This document shows positions 52,451-60,371 of a stretch of DNA of 64,000 nt, in pieces. Every line of letters begins with the position of its first letter. Position 1 is the first letter of the stretch. The DNA is from Pseudomonas eucalypticola (GTDB lineage: Bacteria; Pseudomonadota; Gammaproteobacteria; Pseudomonadales; Pseudomonadaceae). Below the pieces are notes generated by a model. It had not been told where the DNA came from. It saw only the letters and a list, made by a program, of their open reading frames with translations, and made no database searches. The stretch lies in NCBI RefSeq assembly GCF_013374995.1, contig NZ_CP056030.1, forward strand, positions 3,628,501 through 3,692,500. The letters are read 5' to 3'. A program made the translations under genes and the position numbers.

Positions 52451-53170
52451 ATGAGCATCAAGCCTGCGCAGTCCCAGTACCTGCGAATCAGCGAGCAGTT
52501 GGCGGGCGACGTCGCCCGCGGCCAGTGGCTCGACGGCGCCCGCTTGCCCACCGAGCGCGAATTGGCCGAGCAATTCGGCTGCACCCGCGTCACCCTGCGA
52601 CAGGCGTTGCAGCGCCTGGAGGCCCAGGGCGTGCTGTACCGCGGGCACCGTCGCGGCTGGTTCGTCTCGCCGGCGCCTATCCAGTATGACCCGACGCGGG
52701 TCAGTGGCTTCATGGAATACGTCAGCGCCCAGGGCCGCGAACCCCGCACCGAATGCCTGCTGGCCGAGCGCCGCCAGGCCGGCGCGTGGCTGGCCCAACG
52801 CATGAACCTGGCGCCCAGTGATGGGGTGTTCCACCTGGAGCGGCGGCGCTGGGTCGACGGCCGCGCGGTGTTGCTGGAAACCAACGTCCTGGCCGAAGCC
52901 TGGTGCCCGGGCCTGCTGGAGCATCGCCTGGACGGCTCGTTGACCCACCTGCTGCGCGAACAGTACGGGCGCCAGCAGGCCCGGAGCCAGATCAGCCTCA
53001 AGCCATGCCTGCTCGACGAAGGGCAAAGCGCACTGCTGGAAATCGCCAGCGGCGCCAGCGGCTTGTACCTGCAGCGAACGTGTTTCGATGATCAGGGCCG
53101 CACGGTTGAGTTCGACCAGGAATACTGGCGGCCGGACTCGGTGGAGGTGCTGCTGAATATAGACCGCTGA
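52451..53170 (+). CDS. GntR-family regulator, HutC subfamily (UTRA domain)
   Basis: A 239-residue regulator. The winged helix (LPTERELAEQFGCTRVTLRQALQRLEAQGVLYR, residues about 30-65) is followed by a UTRA ligand domain (about 85-235), including FHLERRRWVDGRAVLLETNVL and TVEFDQEYWRPDSVE. It is the last gene of the locus, starting one base after the pnu gene stop. The HutC-type palindrome at 46611 is the probable target, so it would repress the whole set until a ligand, perhaps the imported or phosphorylated compound, is bound. Confidence 0.9.
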   Translation: MSIKPAQSQYLRISEQLAGDVARGQWLDGARLPTERELAEQFGCTRVTLRQALQRLEAQGVLYRGHRRGWFVSPAPIQYDPTRVSGFMEYVSAQGREPRTECLLAERRQAGAWLAQRMNLAPSDGVFHLERRRWVDGRAVLLETNVLAEAWCPGLLEHRLDGSLTHLLREQYGRQQARSQISLKPCLLDEGQSALLEIASGASGLYLQRTCFDDQGRTVEFDQEYWRPDSVEVLLNIDR

Positions 53171-53259
53171 GTCGCTGAGGGCGCTTGCGCGCCTTCATGC
53201 CGAAAAAACTGGCGCCCCTCGTCTGCTCTGTTCGGTAGATAGATAGGCAGCTAATATAC

Positions 53260-53276
53260 TTGAGAATGATTCTCAA
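53260..53276. promoter_or_regulatory. Fur box
   Basis: TTGAGAATGATTCTCAA, a perfect palindrome with GAGAATGATTCTC core that fits the Fur consensus. It lies 43 bases before the siderophore receptor start. Confidence 0.85.
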
Positions 53277-53318
53277 ACTATAATTGTTACCATTCATGTC
53301 TATTAACGAGTTCTCCCT

Positions 53319-55436
53319 TTGCGTGTCGCTCATTCGTTCGCTTCTCCCTTTCTGCTCACTGTCCTGGCCAGCGTCTTGGCCGGCCTGCCCAACCTGGCCG
53401 CGGCCGAGCAGGTGCTGCCAGCCACCCAAGTGGGCGCCGATGCCCTGACCACCGACGACAGTTACACCGCGCCTACCGTCAGCACCGCCAGCAAGGGCGA
53501 CGTGCCAGTGAAGGAAGAAGCGCAGACTGTCAACGTGGTCACCCACCAGACCCTCACCGACTACAACGCGCGCTCGCTGGATGACGCCATCAAGTTCATC
53601 AGCGGTGCCAGCCAGGGCAACACCCTGGGCAATACCAAGGACTCGGTGGTCAAGCGCGGGTTTGGCAGCAATGACGACGGCTCCATTCTGCGCGACGGCG
53701 TACGTTCGATTCTGTCGCACAATTTCACCGCCACCGCCGACCATGTCGAGGCCCTCAAGGGCCCGGCGTCGCTGCTGTACGGCGCCATGGACCCAGGCGG
53801 CCTGATCAATGTGGTCAGCAAGCAGCCGCAGTACGTGCAAAGCACCACCTTAAGCGGCTCAGCGGCCAGTGAAGGCGGCGGCACCCTGGGCGTCGACACC
53901 ACCGGGCCCATCGGCGATACCGGCCTGGCGTACCGCCTGGTGGCCGAACGGCAACACGAGGATTACTGGCGCAATTACGGCATCGACCAGCACACCCTGG
54001 TGGCCCCCTCCCTGAGCTGGACGGGTGAGCGCGCCAGCCTGACCCTGGCCTACGAGTACAACGACTACAGCGACCCGTTCGACCGCGGCACGGTGTTCGT
54101 CGACGGTCATCCGGCCCACGTTTCCTATGACAAACGCCTGGACGAAAGCTGGGCCAAGACCGTCGGCATCAGCCAGACCGCCAGCGCTCGCTTTGAATAC
54201 CAACTCAGTGATGATTGGAAAACCCGCATCACCTATGGCTGGAACGACGACCGCTACAGCCTGGCCATTGCCCAGCCCACCAAACTGTCGAGCAGCGGCG
54301 TGCTGACCCGCCAGGCCAATGGTGGCCACTATGACTACGAAACCCGCTACGCCAGCTGGGATTTCATTGGCACCCCGCAGCTGTTCGGCCAGGAGCACGA
54401 CCTGCTGATCGGCGCCGACCAGGAAGCCGACGACCGCTACCGCGGCAAGACATACCGCAACACCGCCCAGGCCGGTTTCAACATCTATTCGCCCACCTAT
54501 GGCAGCCTGGCCGAACCCAGCGTGGTCAGCCAGACCACCAGCGACCTGAGCAACCAGCTCAACTCCACCTCGCTGTACATCAAGGACAACTGGCACTTGG
54601 ACGACCGCTGGATCCTGGTGCTGGGCGGCCGTTATCAGCACTACGACCAATACATCGCCCAGGGCCTGGGCGCCAGCCGCTCGGTCAGCCTGGACAGCAA
54701 CGGCGACGCCTTCGTGCCCCTGGCCGGGCTGGTGTTCAAGGTCAACGATGACCTGTCGCTGTACGGCAACTACAGCCGCTCCTTCGTGCCCAACACCACG
54801 GTGGATGACAGCGGCAAAACCTTCGATCCCGAGCAAGGCCGCAGTTATGAAGTGGGTGCCAAGTACGACATCGCCCCTGGCCTGAACCTGAACCTGGCGG
54901 TGTACGACATCGTCAAGAAGAACGTGGTGACCACCTCCACCGTCAACGGCGAAAGCGTCAGTGAAGCGGCCGGCAAGGTAGGCTCGCGGGGGGTGGAACT
55001 GGACGTCACCGGGCGGATCGCCGAGCGCTGGGACATGGTGGGCACCTACGCCTACGACCACACGGAAATCCTCGACGACCCCACCGACAAGGGCAACCGC
55101 CTGAGCCAGGCACCGAAACAGACCGCCAGCCTGTACCTCACCCATCACCTGCAGGTACCGGCGCAATGGGGTGACTGGCATGCGGGGGCCGGTGCGCGCT
55201 ATGTCGGTGACCGTGCCGGCGACAACGACAACAGCTTCTACCTGGCCAGCTACACGGTAGCCGATGCATTCCTGCGCTGGGAGGTCCCGGTCGCGGGTTA
55301 CAAGACGCGCTTGCAATTGAACGTCGACAACCTGTTCAACAAAGAGTACTACCCGTCGAGCACCGGCTCAGGGCAGTTGCAGGTCAATGTCGGTGAGCCG
55401 CGCACCGCGCGCCTGAGCGCCAGCGTCAGTTTCTAA
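53319..55436 (+). CDS. TonB-dependent siderophore receptor
   Basis: A 705-residue TonB-dependent receptor of the ferric-siderophore group. Signal peptide to about residue 29 (FLLTVLASVLAGLPNLAAA), plug with VNVVTHQTLTDYNARSLDDAIKFISGAS, GFGSNDDGSILRDGVRS and EALKGPASLLYGAMDPGGLINVVSKQP, and barrel ending RTARLSASVSF with C-terminal Phe. Iron control is shown by the Fur box. The start is odd: the frame is closed upstream by a TAA at 53304, so the best start is a TTG at 53319 with weak ribosome site, while an ATG at 53296 is one base out of frame. Confidence 0.9.
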   Translation: MRVAHSFASPFLLTVLASVLAGLPNLAAAEQVLPATQVGADALTTDDSYTAPTVSTASKGDVPVKEEAQTVNVVTHQTLTDYNARSLDDAIKFISGASQGNTLGNTKDSVVKRGFGSNDDGSILRDGVRSILSHNFTATADHVEALKGPASLLYGAMDPGGLINVVSKQPQYVQSTTLSGSAASEGGGTLGVDTTGPIGDTGLAYRLVAERQHEDYWRNYGIDQHTLVAPSLSWTGERASLTLAYEYNDYSDPFDRGTVFVDGHPAHVSYDKRLDESWAKTVGISQTASARFEYQLSDDWKTRITYGWNDDRYSLAIAQPTKLSSSGVLTRQANGGHYDYETRYASWDFIGTPQLFGQEHDLLIGADQEADDRYRGKTYRNTAQAGFNIYSPTYGSLAEPSVVSQTTSDLSNQLNSTSLYIKDNWHLDDRWILVLGGRYQHYDQYIAQGLGASRSVSLDSNGDAFVPLAGLVFKVNDDLSLYGNYSRSFVPNTTVDDSGKTFDPEQGRSYEVGAKYDIAPGLNLNLAVYDIVKKNVVTTSTVNGESVSEAAGKVGSRGVELDVTGRIAERWDMVGTYAYDHTEILDDPTDKGNRLSQAPKQTASLYLTHHLQVPAQWGDWHAGAGARYVGDRAGDNDNSFYLASYTVADAFLRWEVPVAGYKTRLQLNVDNLFNKEYYPSSTGSGQLQVNVGEPRTARLSASVSF

Positions 55437-55532
55437 GGCCGCGGCGATGCCCGGGTGAATTGACAGCCGTGGGCAACGCTTGCATGCTCGCGGCTGTCGC
55501 GGGCATTGCCCGGCTTATGGAAAGGAACTCCA

Positions 55533-56531
55533 ATGAAGCGCAACGTCATCATCGATTCGGACATGGGCTGGGACGATGTGCTGTCCATCGCCTACCTCAT
55601 GAAAGACCCCACCGTCCAGATCATCGGCCTGACCGTCACCGGTTGCGGTGAAACGGACCTTGGCTGGGGCGTGATCATCGCCCAGCACCTGCTGGGCATC
55701 GGCCAGCACCTGGACACGCCGGTCGCGCGGGGCACCGACGTGCCGCTGAAGCTGGACAATGTCTTCCCCCAGCCGTTCAAGAATGACATGAACGACATCA
55801 TGGGCCTGCTGGGCACCCTCAACCCGGAGCGGCTGCCGCCCCTGTCGACAAAGCCCGCGTGGGAATTGCTGCACGACACCCTCAAGGCCACCACGCAGCC
55901 CGTCACCCTTCTGTCGCTGGGCGGCTTCACCAACCTGGCCAAGCTGCTGGCCCTCAAGCCCGCGGCCAGCGACCTGGCGAAAATAGAGCGGGTCGTCGCC
56001 ATGGCCGGCGCCGTGTACGTGGACGGCAACGTCGCTGCCCTCAACGGCGCCATGAAGGCATGGGACCAGGGCAGCCGCTACAGCAGCAACTACCACGCCG
56101 AGTGGAACGTGTTCGTCGACCCCGAGGCCGCCGATATCGTCTTCAAGTCCGCGCTGCCCCTGACCCTGGTCCCTCTGGACGCCTGCAACCAGGTGATCCT
56201 CGACCCCAGCTACATCGACACCATCACCGCCACCGACCCGGTGGCCAACCTGGTGCGCAACGTGTTCAAGAAGAAGACCGGCGATAATGCCGAAGGCAAC
56301 CTGCCGGTGCCGATCTTCGACCCCCTGGCGACGATGCTGATGGCCGGTGGCCTGACAGCGAACAAGGTCGACCGCCAGTTCCTGTCGGTCGTCACCGGGC
56401 AGACCGAAGAGGACAACCACTGCGGCCAGTTGCAGGTACAGACCACGGGCTCGCGCCAGATCGACATCGTGCTGGGCGTGTCCCAGACCCTGTTCGCGCG
56501 CCAGTACGCCAAGGTCATCAACGGCCAGTAG
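55533..56531 (+). CDS. Inosine/uridine-preferring nucleoside hydrolase family
   Basis: A 332-residue nucleoside N-ribohydrolase. The calcium-binding Asp cluster appears as IIDSDMGWDDVLSIAYL, a variant of DTDPGIDDA. Other marks are LLSLGGFTNLAKLLALKP, AMAGAVYVDGN, EWNVFVDPEAADIVF and the His/Asp region IFDPLATMLMAGG. It splits ribonucleosides to base and ribose, though family members also take other N-ribosides. The start at 55533 follows AAAGGA. It follows the siderophore receptor after 96 bases that contain an 8-bp stem GACAGCCG/CGGCTGTC; joint transcription is uncertain. Confidence 0.9.
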   Translation: MKRNVIIDSDMGWDDVLSIAYLMKDPTVQIIGLTVTGCGETDLGWGVIIAQHLLGIGQHLDTPVARGTDVPLKLDNVFPQPFKNDMNDIMGLLGTLNPERLPPLSTKPAWELLHDTLKATTQPVTLLSLGGFTNLAKLLALKPAASDLAKIERVVAMAGAVYVDGNVAALNGAMKAWDQGSRYSSNYHAEWNVFVDPEAADIVFKSALPLTLVPLDACNQVILDPSYIDTITATDPVANLVRNVFKKKTGDNAEGNLPVPIFDPLATMLMAGGLTANKVDRQFLSVVTGQTEEDNHCGQLQVQTTGSRQIDIVLGVSQTLFARQYAKVINGQ

Positions 56532-56793
56532 CGCCGCCTGAAGCACGTAGCAGCGGACCTGGCCGCGTCACCAACGCCGCGCAGCATCCGGTACACCGCC
56601 GTGACCGCCCGCGGCCGAATACACTCATGAGCCCGGCTCATAAGGACAAGCGCCACTGACCGGCTAATCACCCCGCGTCGCAGCCCCTATCATAACCAGC
56701 CATGGTCACAGGTCAGGAGGCCCTACCGTGCTGGCCCATTTCCTCGCCGGGCGCCCGTCGCCCCGCGCCATCCCCATCAGGAGCATCCCTGCC

Positions 56794-57537
56794 ATGAGCG
56801 AACACATCCACGGCAAAGTCATTGTCATCACCGGCGCCAGCAGCGGCCTGGGTGAAGCCACAGCACGCCTGCTGGCCAGCCAGGGCGCCCACGTGGTGCT
56901 CGGTGCCCGGCGCCTGACGCGCATCCAGGCCCTGGCCGACGAACTGAGCGCCAGCGGTGCCAAGGCCCTGGCCGTGCAGACCGACGTCACCGACAGCGCC
57001 CAGGTCAAGCACCTGGTCGATACCGCGGTGCAGGCCTACGGGCGCATTGACGTGATGCTCAACAACGCCGGCCTCATGCCTCACTCGCCGCTGGAGCGGC
57101 TGAAAGTCGAAGACTGGGACCGCATGATCGACGTCAACATCAAGGGTGTGCTCTACGGCATCGCCGCCGCCCTGCCGCACATGCAGCAGCAGAAAAGCGG
57201 CCAGTTCATCAATGTCTCGTCGGTGGCCGGCCACAAGGTACGCCCCGGCAGCGCCGTGTATGCTGCCACCAAGCACGCGGTGCGCGCCCTGTCCGAGGGC
57301 CTGCGCCAAGAGGTGAAGGCGTGGAACATCCGCACCACCATCATCTCCCCCGGCGCCGTGGCCACCGAGTTGCCCGACAGCATCACCGAACCCGACATCG
57401 CCGAGGCGGTACGCAAGCTATACGAGATAGCCCTGCCAGCGGACGCCTTTGCGCGGACCGTGGCGTTTGCCATCGGCCAGCCGGACGACATGGACATCAA
57501 CGAGATTCTGTTCCGGCCGACGCGTCAGGAGGTGTGA
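56794..57537 (+). CDS. SDR-family oxidoreductase
   Basis: A 247-residue classical SDR with [25 protein letters not shown] and the catalytic YAATK. It belongs to the broad YdfG/serine 3-dehydrogenase-like group ([36 protein letters not shown]), and the substrate is not known. The start at 56794 gives a normal N-terminus ([14 protein letters not shown]). However, a GTG at 56728 in the same frame has the better ribosome site (AGGAGG, seven bases) and would add 22 residues, so both forms may be made. The preceding 260 bases hold no other gene. Confidence 0.88.
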   Translation: MSEHIHGKVIVITGASSGLGEATARLLASQGAHVVLGARRLTRIQALADELSASGAKALAVQTDVTDSAQVKHLVDTAVQAYGRIDVMLNNAGLMPHSPLERLKVEDWDRMIDVNIKGVLYGIAAALPHMQQQKSGQFINVSSVAGHKVRPGSAVYAATKHAVRALSEGLRQEVKAWNIRTTIISPGAVATELPDSITEPDIAEAVRKLYEIALPADAFARTVAFAIGQPDDMDINEILFRPTRQEV

Positions 57538-57561
57538 ACCTGACCACGGCGGCCATGCCCG

Positions 57562-58065
57562 TCAGTGGGTGACGCGCGTCACCAGGAAATTGGTCAACTG
57601 CGGCTCGTCGTCCAACTCGATGGCGCGGGCCGGGCGTGGCAGATCGCTGAGCACAGCGCCCCAGAACGCCTCGGCGGCGTCGTCCTGGCGGTAGTAACGC
57701 ACCAGCCAGTTTTCATGCCCCCCGGTGAGCACTTGGGTCACCAGGGCCTTGCCGATGCCTTTGCGGCGGTATTTCTTGAGAATGAACAGGTCAGCCAGCT
57801 CCAGCGCATCGATGCCTGGCAGCTCGCTGCGCTCTACCAGCAGGAAACCGGCGACGTAGCCGTTGACCAGCAGCAGGTTGGCGCTCCAGTCCTGATCGTG
57901 CCAGTAGCGCAGCAGGTGCTCGTCATGGATGTAGTAACGGCCATCCAGGTCTACGTCTTCCTCTTCCCAGTCGGAAGACTCATAGGCGTAGAACTGGTAG
58001 AGATTGCGAATCAGCGGCGCCTGGTCCAGCTCGGTGGGTAGCAGTTCAATGGTCAGGTCGGTCAT
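57562..58065 (-). CDS. GNAT-family N-acetyltransferase
   Basis: A 167-residue GNAT protein. The acetyl-CoA pyrophosphate loop is KKYRRKGIGKALV (Q/RxxGxG/A type), preceded by the beta-4 strand LELADLFIL. The N-terminal part is acidic (SSDWEEEDVDLDGRYYIHDEHLL). The acceptor is unknown. It is convergent with the SDR gene (stops 24 bases apart). Confidence 0.88.
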   Translation of the reverse strand: MTDLTIELLPTELDQAPLIRNLYQFYAYESSDWEEEDVDLDGRYYIHDEHLLRYWHDQDWSANLLLVNGYVAGFLLVERSELPGIDALELADLFILKKYRRKGIGKALVTQVLTGGHENWLVRYYRQDDAAEAFWGAVLSDLPRPARAIELDDEPQLTNFLVTRVTH

Positions 58066-58252
58066 GGCCGGGCCTCGCAGGCAGCGGGGCGATGGCGGGT
58101 GGGACGGTGAATCGGCGACATGGTATTCCCGGTAGAAATGAAAGCGGCACGGCCCCGGACGGGCAGGCGTTGTGTGCAGGGCGCTATTGTTGTCAAAAAC
58201 CGGGGGGAAGGCTATCGGGAAATGCCTGGAAAGGTATCGGCGGTGCTTTTTT

Positions 58253-58404
58253 TTGGTTCTTCACGGATTGCCGAGAAAGTGGGTGGTGCTTACGAAGATC
58301 TTTAGTGGACAAACAAGGCGGGGCAGGTCGTCTCACAGACATAACTGGCCCGAAACGGATGTGGGACCGGGCTTGCCCGGGAAGCGCCGTGCGGACGGCG
58401 CTCG
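58253..58404 (+). repeat. Dispersed repeat, copy B
   Basis: About 150 bases beginning GGTTCTTCACGGATTGCCGA and ending with the REP-type GGGACCGGGCTTGCCCGGGA and a GCGCCGTGCGGACGGCGC stem. It faces copy C in inverted orientation. The region 58066-58917 as a whole holds the two copies and a 151-base spacer; I see no confident gene in it. Confidence 0.8.
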
Positions 58405-58555
58405 CTCTCAGCAGCGACACAACAACATCGCCTGGCGCCTGGAAGCCCTGATGCGATCTCCAACCAGGAGCCCCGATGAACATTCTGTCGGCACGGCTTA
58501 AGATCGCACCAGGACCACCAGGTGCATGTCCTGGTTTTTCCAGCGCCCTTGAAAT

Positions 58556-58709
58556 CGAGCGCCGCCCGCGCGGCGCTTCCCAGGCAAGCCTGGTCCCACA
58601 TCTGTTTCGGGCCAGTTATGCCTGGCACATCACCTGGTCCGCTCTGTTTGCTCACTGTGGATCTGCGGTGGTGCGCCAACTTTTCCGGGATTCCGTGAAG
58701 AACCTTTTT
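58556..58709 (-). repeat. Dispersed repeat, copy C
   Basis: Inverted partner of copy B. On the minus strand it reads GGTTCTTCACGGAATCCCGG, then GTGAGCAAACAGAGCGGACC, then the hairpin GGGACCAGGCTTGCCTGGGA, in which two paired base changes keep the stem. It is nearer to copy A than to copy B in the middle part. Confidence 0.8.
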
Positions 58710-58917
58710 CCCCGCCTTGGTTGAAAAACCACCCAGGGCTTCGCCAGGCTCAGTTTCGCGGGCAACTCCGAAGGCTTACCCTGGCGTTCAACCAGGCAGC
58801 ACCAGCGCCTGGCCGGCCGTCAGCGGTTGGGCGGTCAACGCCTGCTGCAGTCGCCTGGCGTGGACGCGGCAGTGGCGCAGGGTAGGCGCCACCGGGAACA
58901 CAGCCTGGCGGCCGCGG

Positions 58918-60312
58918 CTATCCCCGCGCGCCGGCCAAGGTCAGCGCCAGGGCCTTGGCTTGCGCGGCCACGTCGGTGACGGCGGTACTTTCCCACCACA
59001 GGCCGCGCAGGGGTGGGCCCATGGCGAACAGTCGTGGCGACGCCCGCCCTTCGCGATTCTCCACGGCGCCGTTGGCAGCCGCCGCGATGCCCAGCGCCAG
59101 CGGCCCCGGCCGGATCAGGCCGCGGGCCAGCAGTTGCCTGGGCAACGGCCGGTCAACCCGGCGCCAGTCATATTCGATGCCGGTAGAATTGATCAGGGCA
59201 ACGCCCGTGTCGACTCGCTCCCGCGCCTGGCCACGGTCACGCACCCGAATACCCACCTGGCCGTTCTCGGCAGGCGCCATGCCCAGCAGGGACGCGGCGG
59301 CAATGGTCACCCGGCCCTCGGCCAGCAAGCGCTGCAACAGCGCATCACTGGGCGGCGGCGAGCGGTGGTGGTGGCTTTCCCACCAGGGGCGGGCATGGCG
59401 CACGAACTGGCGCTTTTCACGCTCGCTGGCCTGGCTCCACAAGCGCCCGATGTGGGCCCGCACGGTGTCCAGCGGTGCCTGCCAGTCGATGCCCGCCGCC
59501 ATGGCCTGACGACACTGGCCGCGCAATGCCCGCCATACCTGCAAGGGGCTGCGAAGGGACAGGTCGGCCGCCAGGAAGTCCGGCCATGTCGGTGGCTGAC
59601 GGCGCACATGGGGCAAAAGCCCATGGCGCGAGTACACCTGGATGGGGCCGCGATGGCCCGCCTGGTCCAGCGACACCACGGCATCGACCATGGTCAGCCC
59701 GGACCCGATGATCAGCACCCTTCCCTGGGGGTCCAGCCCGCGCATGGCCTGCACGTCCCATGGGTCGACTGCCGCCGCGTTGAGGCCGCTGGACTGGCGC
59801 TGGCGGGTGCGCGCCGCCGGGAACATGCCAGTGGCCAGCACCGCCTGGCTGCCCCGTACCTGGCTGCCATCGGCCAGGCTCAGGCGCACGCCAGTGGCAT
59901 CGACCTGCAGGTCCACCACTTCGACGCGCACGTGCTCCACCGTAGCGCCATGGGCCTGGCCGACCTGCCGAGCTTCGGCCAGCCGCTGCTGCACATAGAC
60001 GCCGAACAGGCCCCGGGGCGGGAACAGTTCGGCCACCGGTACCGGCTGGGCATCGGACTCTGGCCAGCCACCGGCGGCGATATGGGCCGTGAGCCATTGG
60101 GTCAGGTCATCGGGGTTGTCCGGGTCCACACTCATGCGCGCGGCATTGCCGTTGAGGGTGTGGCCCAGCTCGGTGGCACTGTACGCCTCGCCGCGGCCCA
60201 GTTCGGCGCGGGTTTCGAACACGCGGACGCGACGCTGGCCGGGTAGGCGCAGCAGTTGCGCGGCCAGCAGGGTGCCGGACAGGCCGCCGCCGATGATCAG
60301 GATGTCATTCAT
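58918..60312 (-). CDS. FAD/NAD(P)-binding protein, COG4529-like
   Basis: A 464-residue flavoprotein. The N-terminal Rossmann loop is IIGGGLSGTLLA and a second dinucleotide site is VLIIGSGLTMVDAVV near residue 200. It resembles the COG4529/HpnW-type FAD-NAD(P) proteins (RGLFGVYVQQRLAEA, WPDFLAADLSLRSPLQVWRALR), whose activity is poorly known. It lies 59 bases after the flavin monooxygenase gene on the same strand, so the two are probably one transcript. An oxidoreductase helper role in organosulfur or amine breakdown is an inference. Confidence 0.85.
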   Translation of the reverse strand: MNDILIIGGGLSGTLLAAQLLRLPGQRRVRVFETRAELGRGEAYSATELGHTLNGNAARMSVDPDNPDDLTQWLTAHIAAGGWPESDAQPVPVAELFPPRGLFGVYVQQRLAEARQVGQAHGATVEHVRVEVVDLQVDATGVRLSLADGSQVRGSQAVLATGMFPAARTRQRQSSGLNAAAVDPWDVQAMRGLDPQGRVLIIGSGLTMVDAVVSLDQAGHRGPIQVYSRHGLLPHVRRQPPTWPDFLAADLSLRSPLQVWRALRGQCRQAMAAGIDWQAPLDTVRAHIGRLWSQASEREKRQFVRHARPWWESHHHRSPPPSDALLQRLLAEGRVTIAAASLLGMAPAENGQVGIRVRDRGQARERVDTGVALINSTGIEYDWRRVDRPLPRQLLARGLIRPGPLALGIAAAANGAVENREGRASPRLFAMGPPLRGLWWESTAVTDVAAQAKALALTLAGARG

Positions 60313-60371
60313 GGGTACTCACTGTTGTCAGTGGGGTTGCCGGGTAGAGCATAAACGGGTTTCACCTCGGT

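Noticed and set aside
55462..55498. GACAGCCG/CGGCTGTC stem after the siderophore receptor as a terminator
   Set aside because: The loop is 21 bases and no T run follows; it may be structural but is not a convincing terminator.
58786..58917. Short minus-strand coding-like stretch after the FAD protein stop (…VFPVAPTLRHCRVHARRLQQALTAQPLTAG…)
   Set aside because: About 40 codons in another frame from the FAD gene. It has a gene-like feel and could be a remnant or a frameshifted end, but it has no ribosome site or recognised family.
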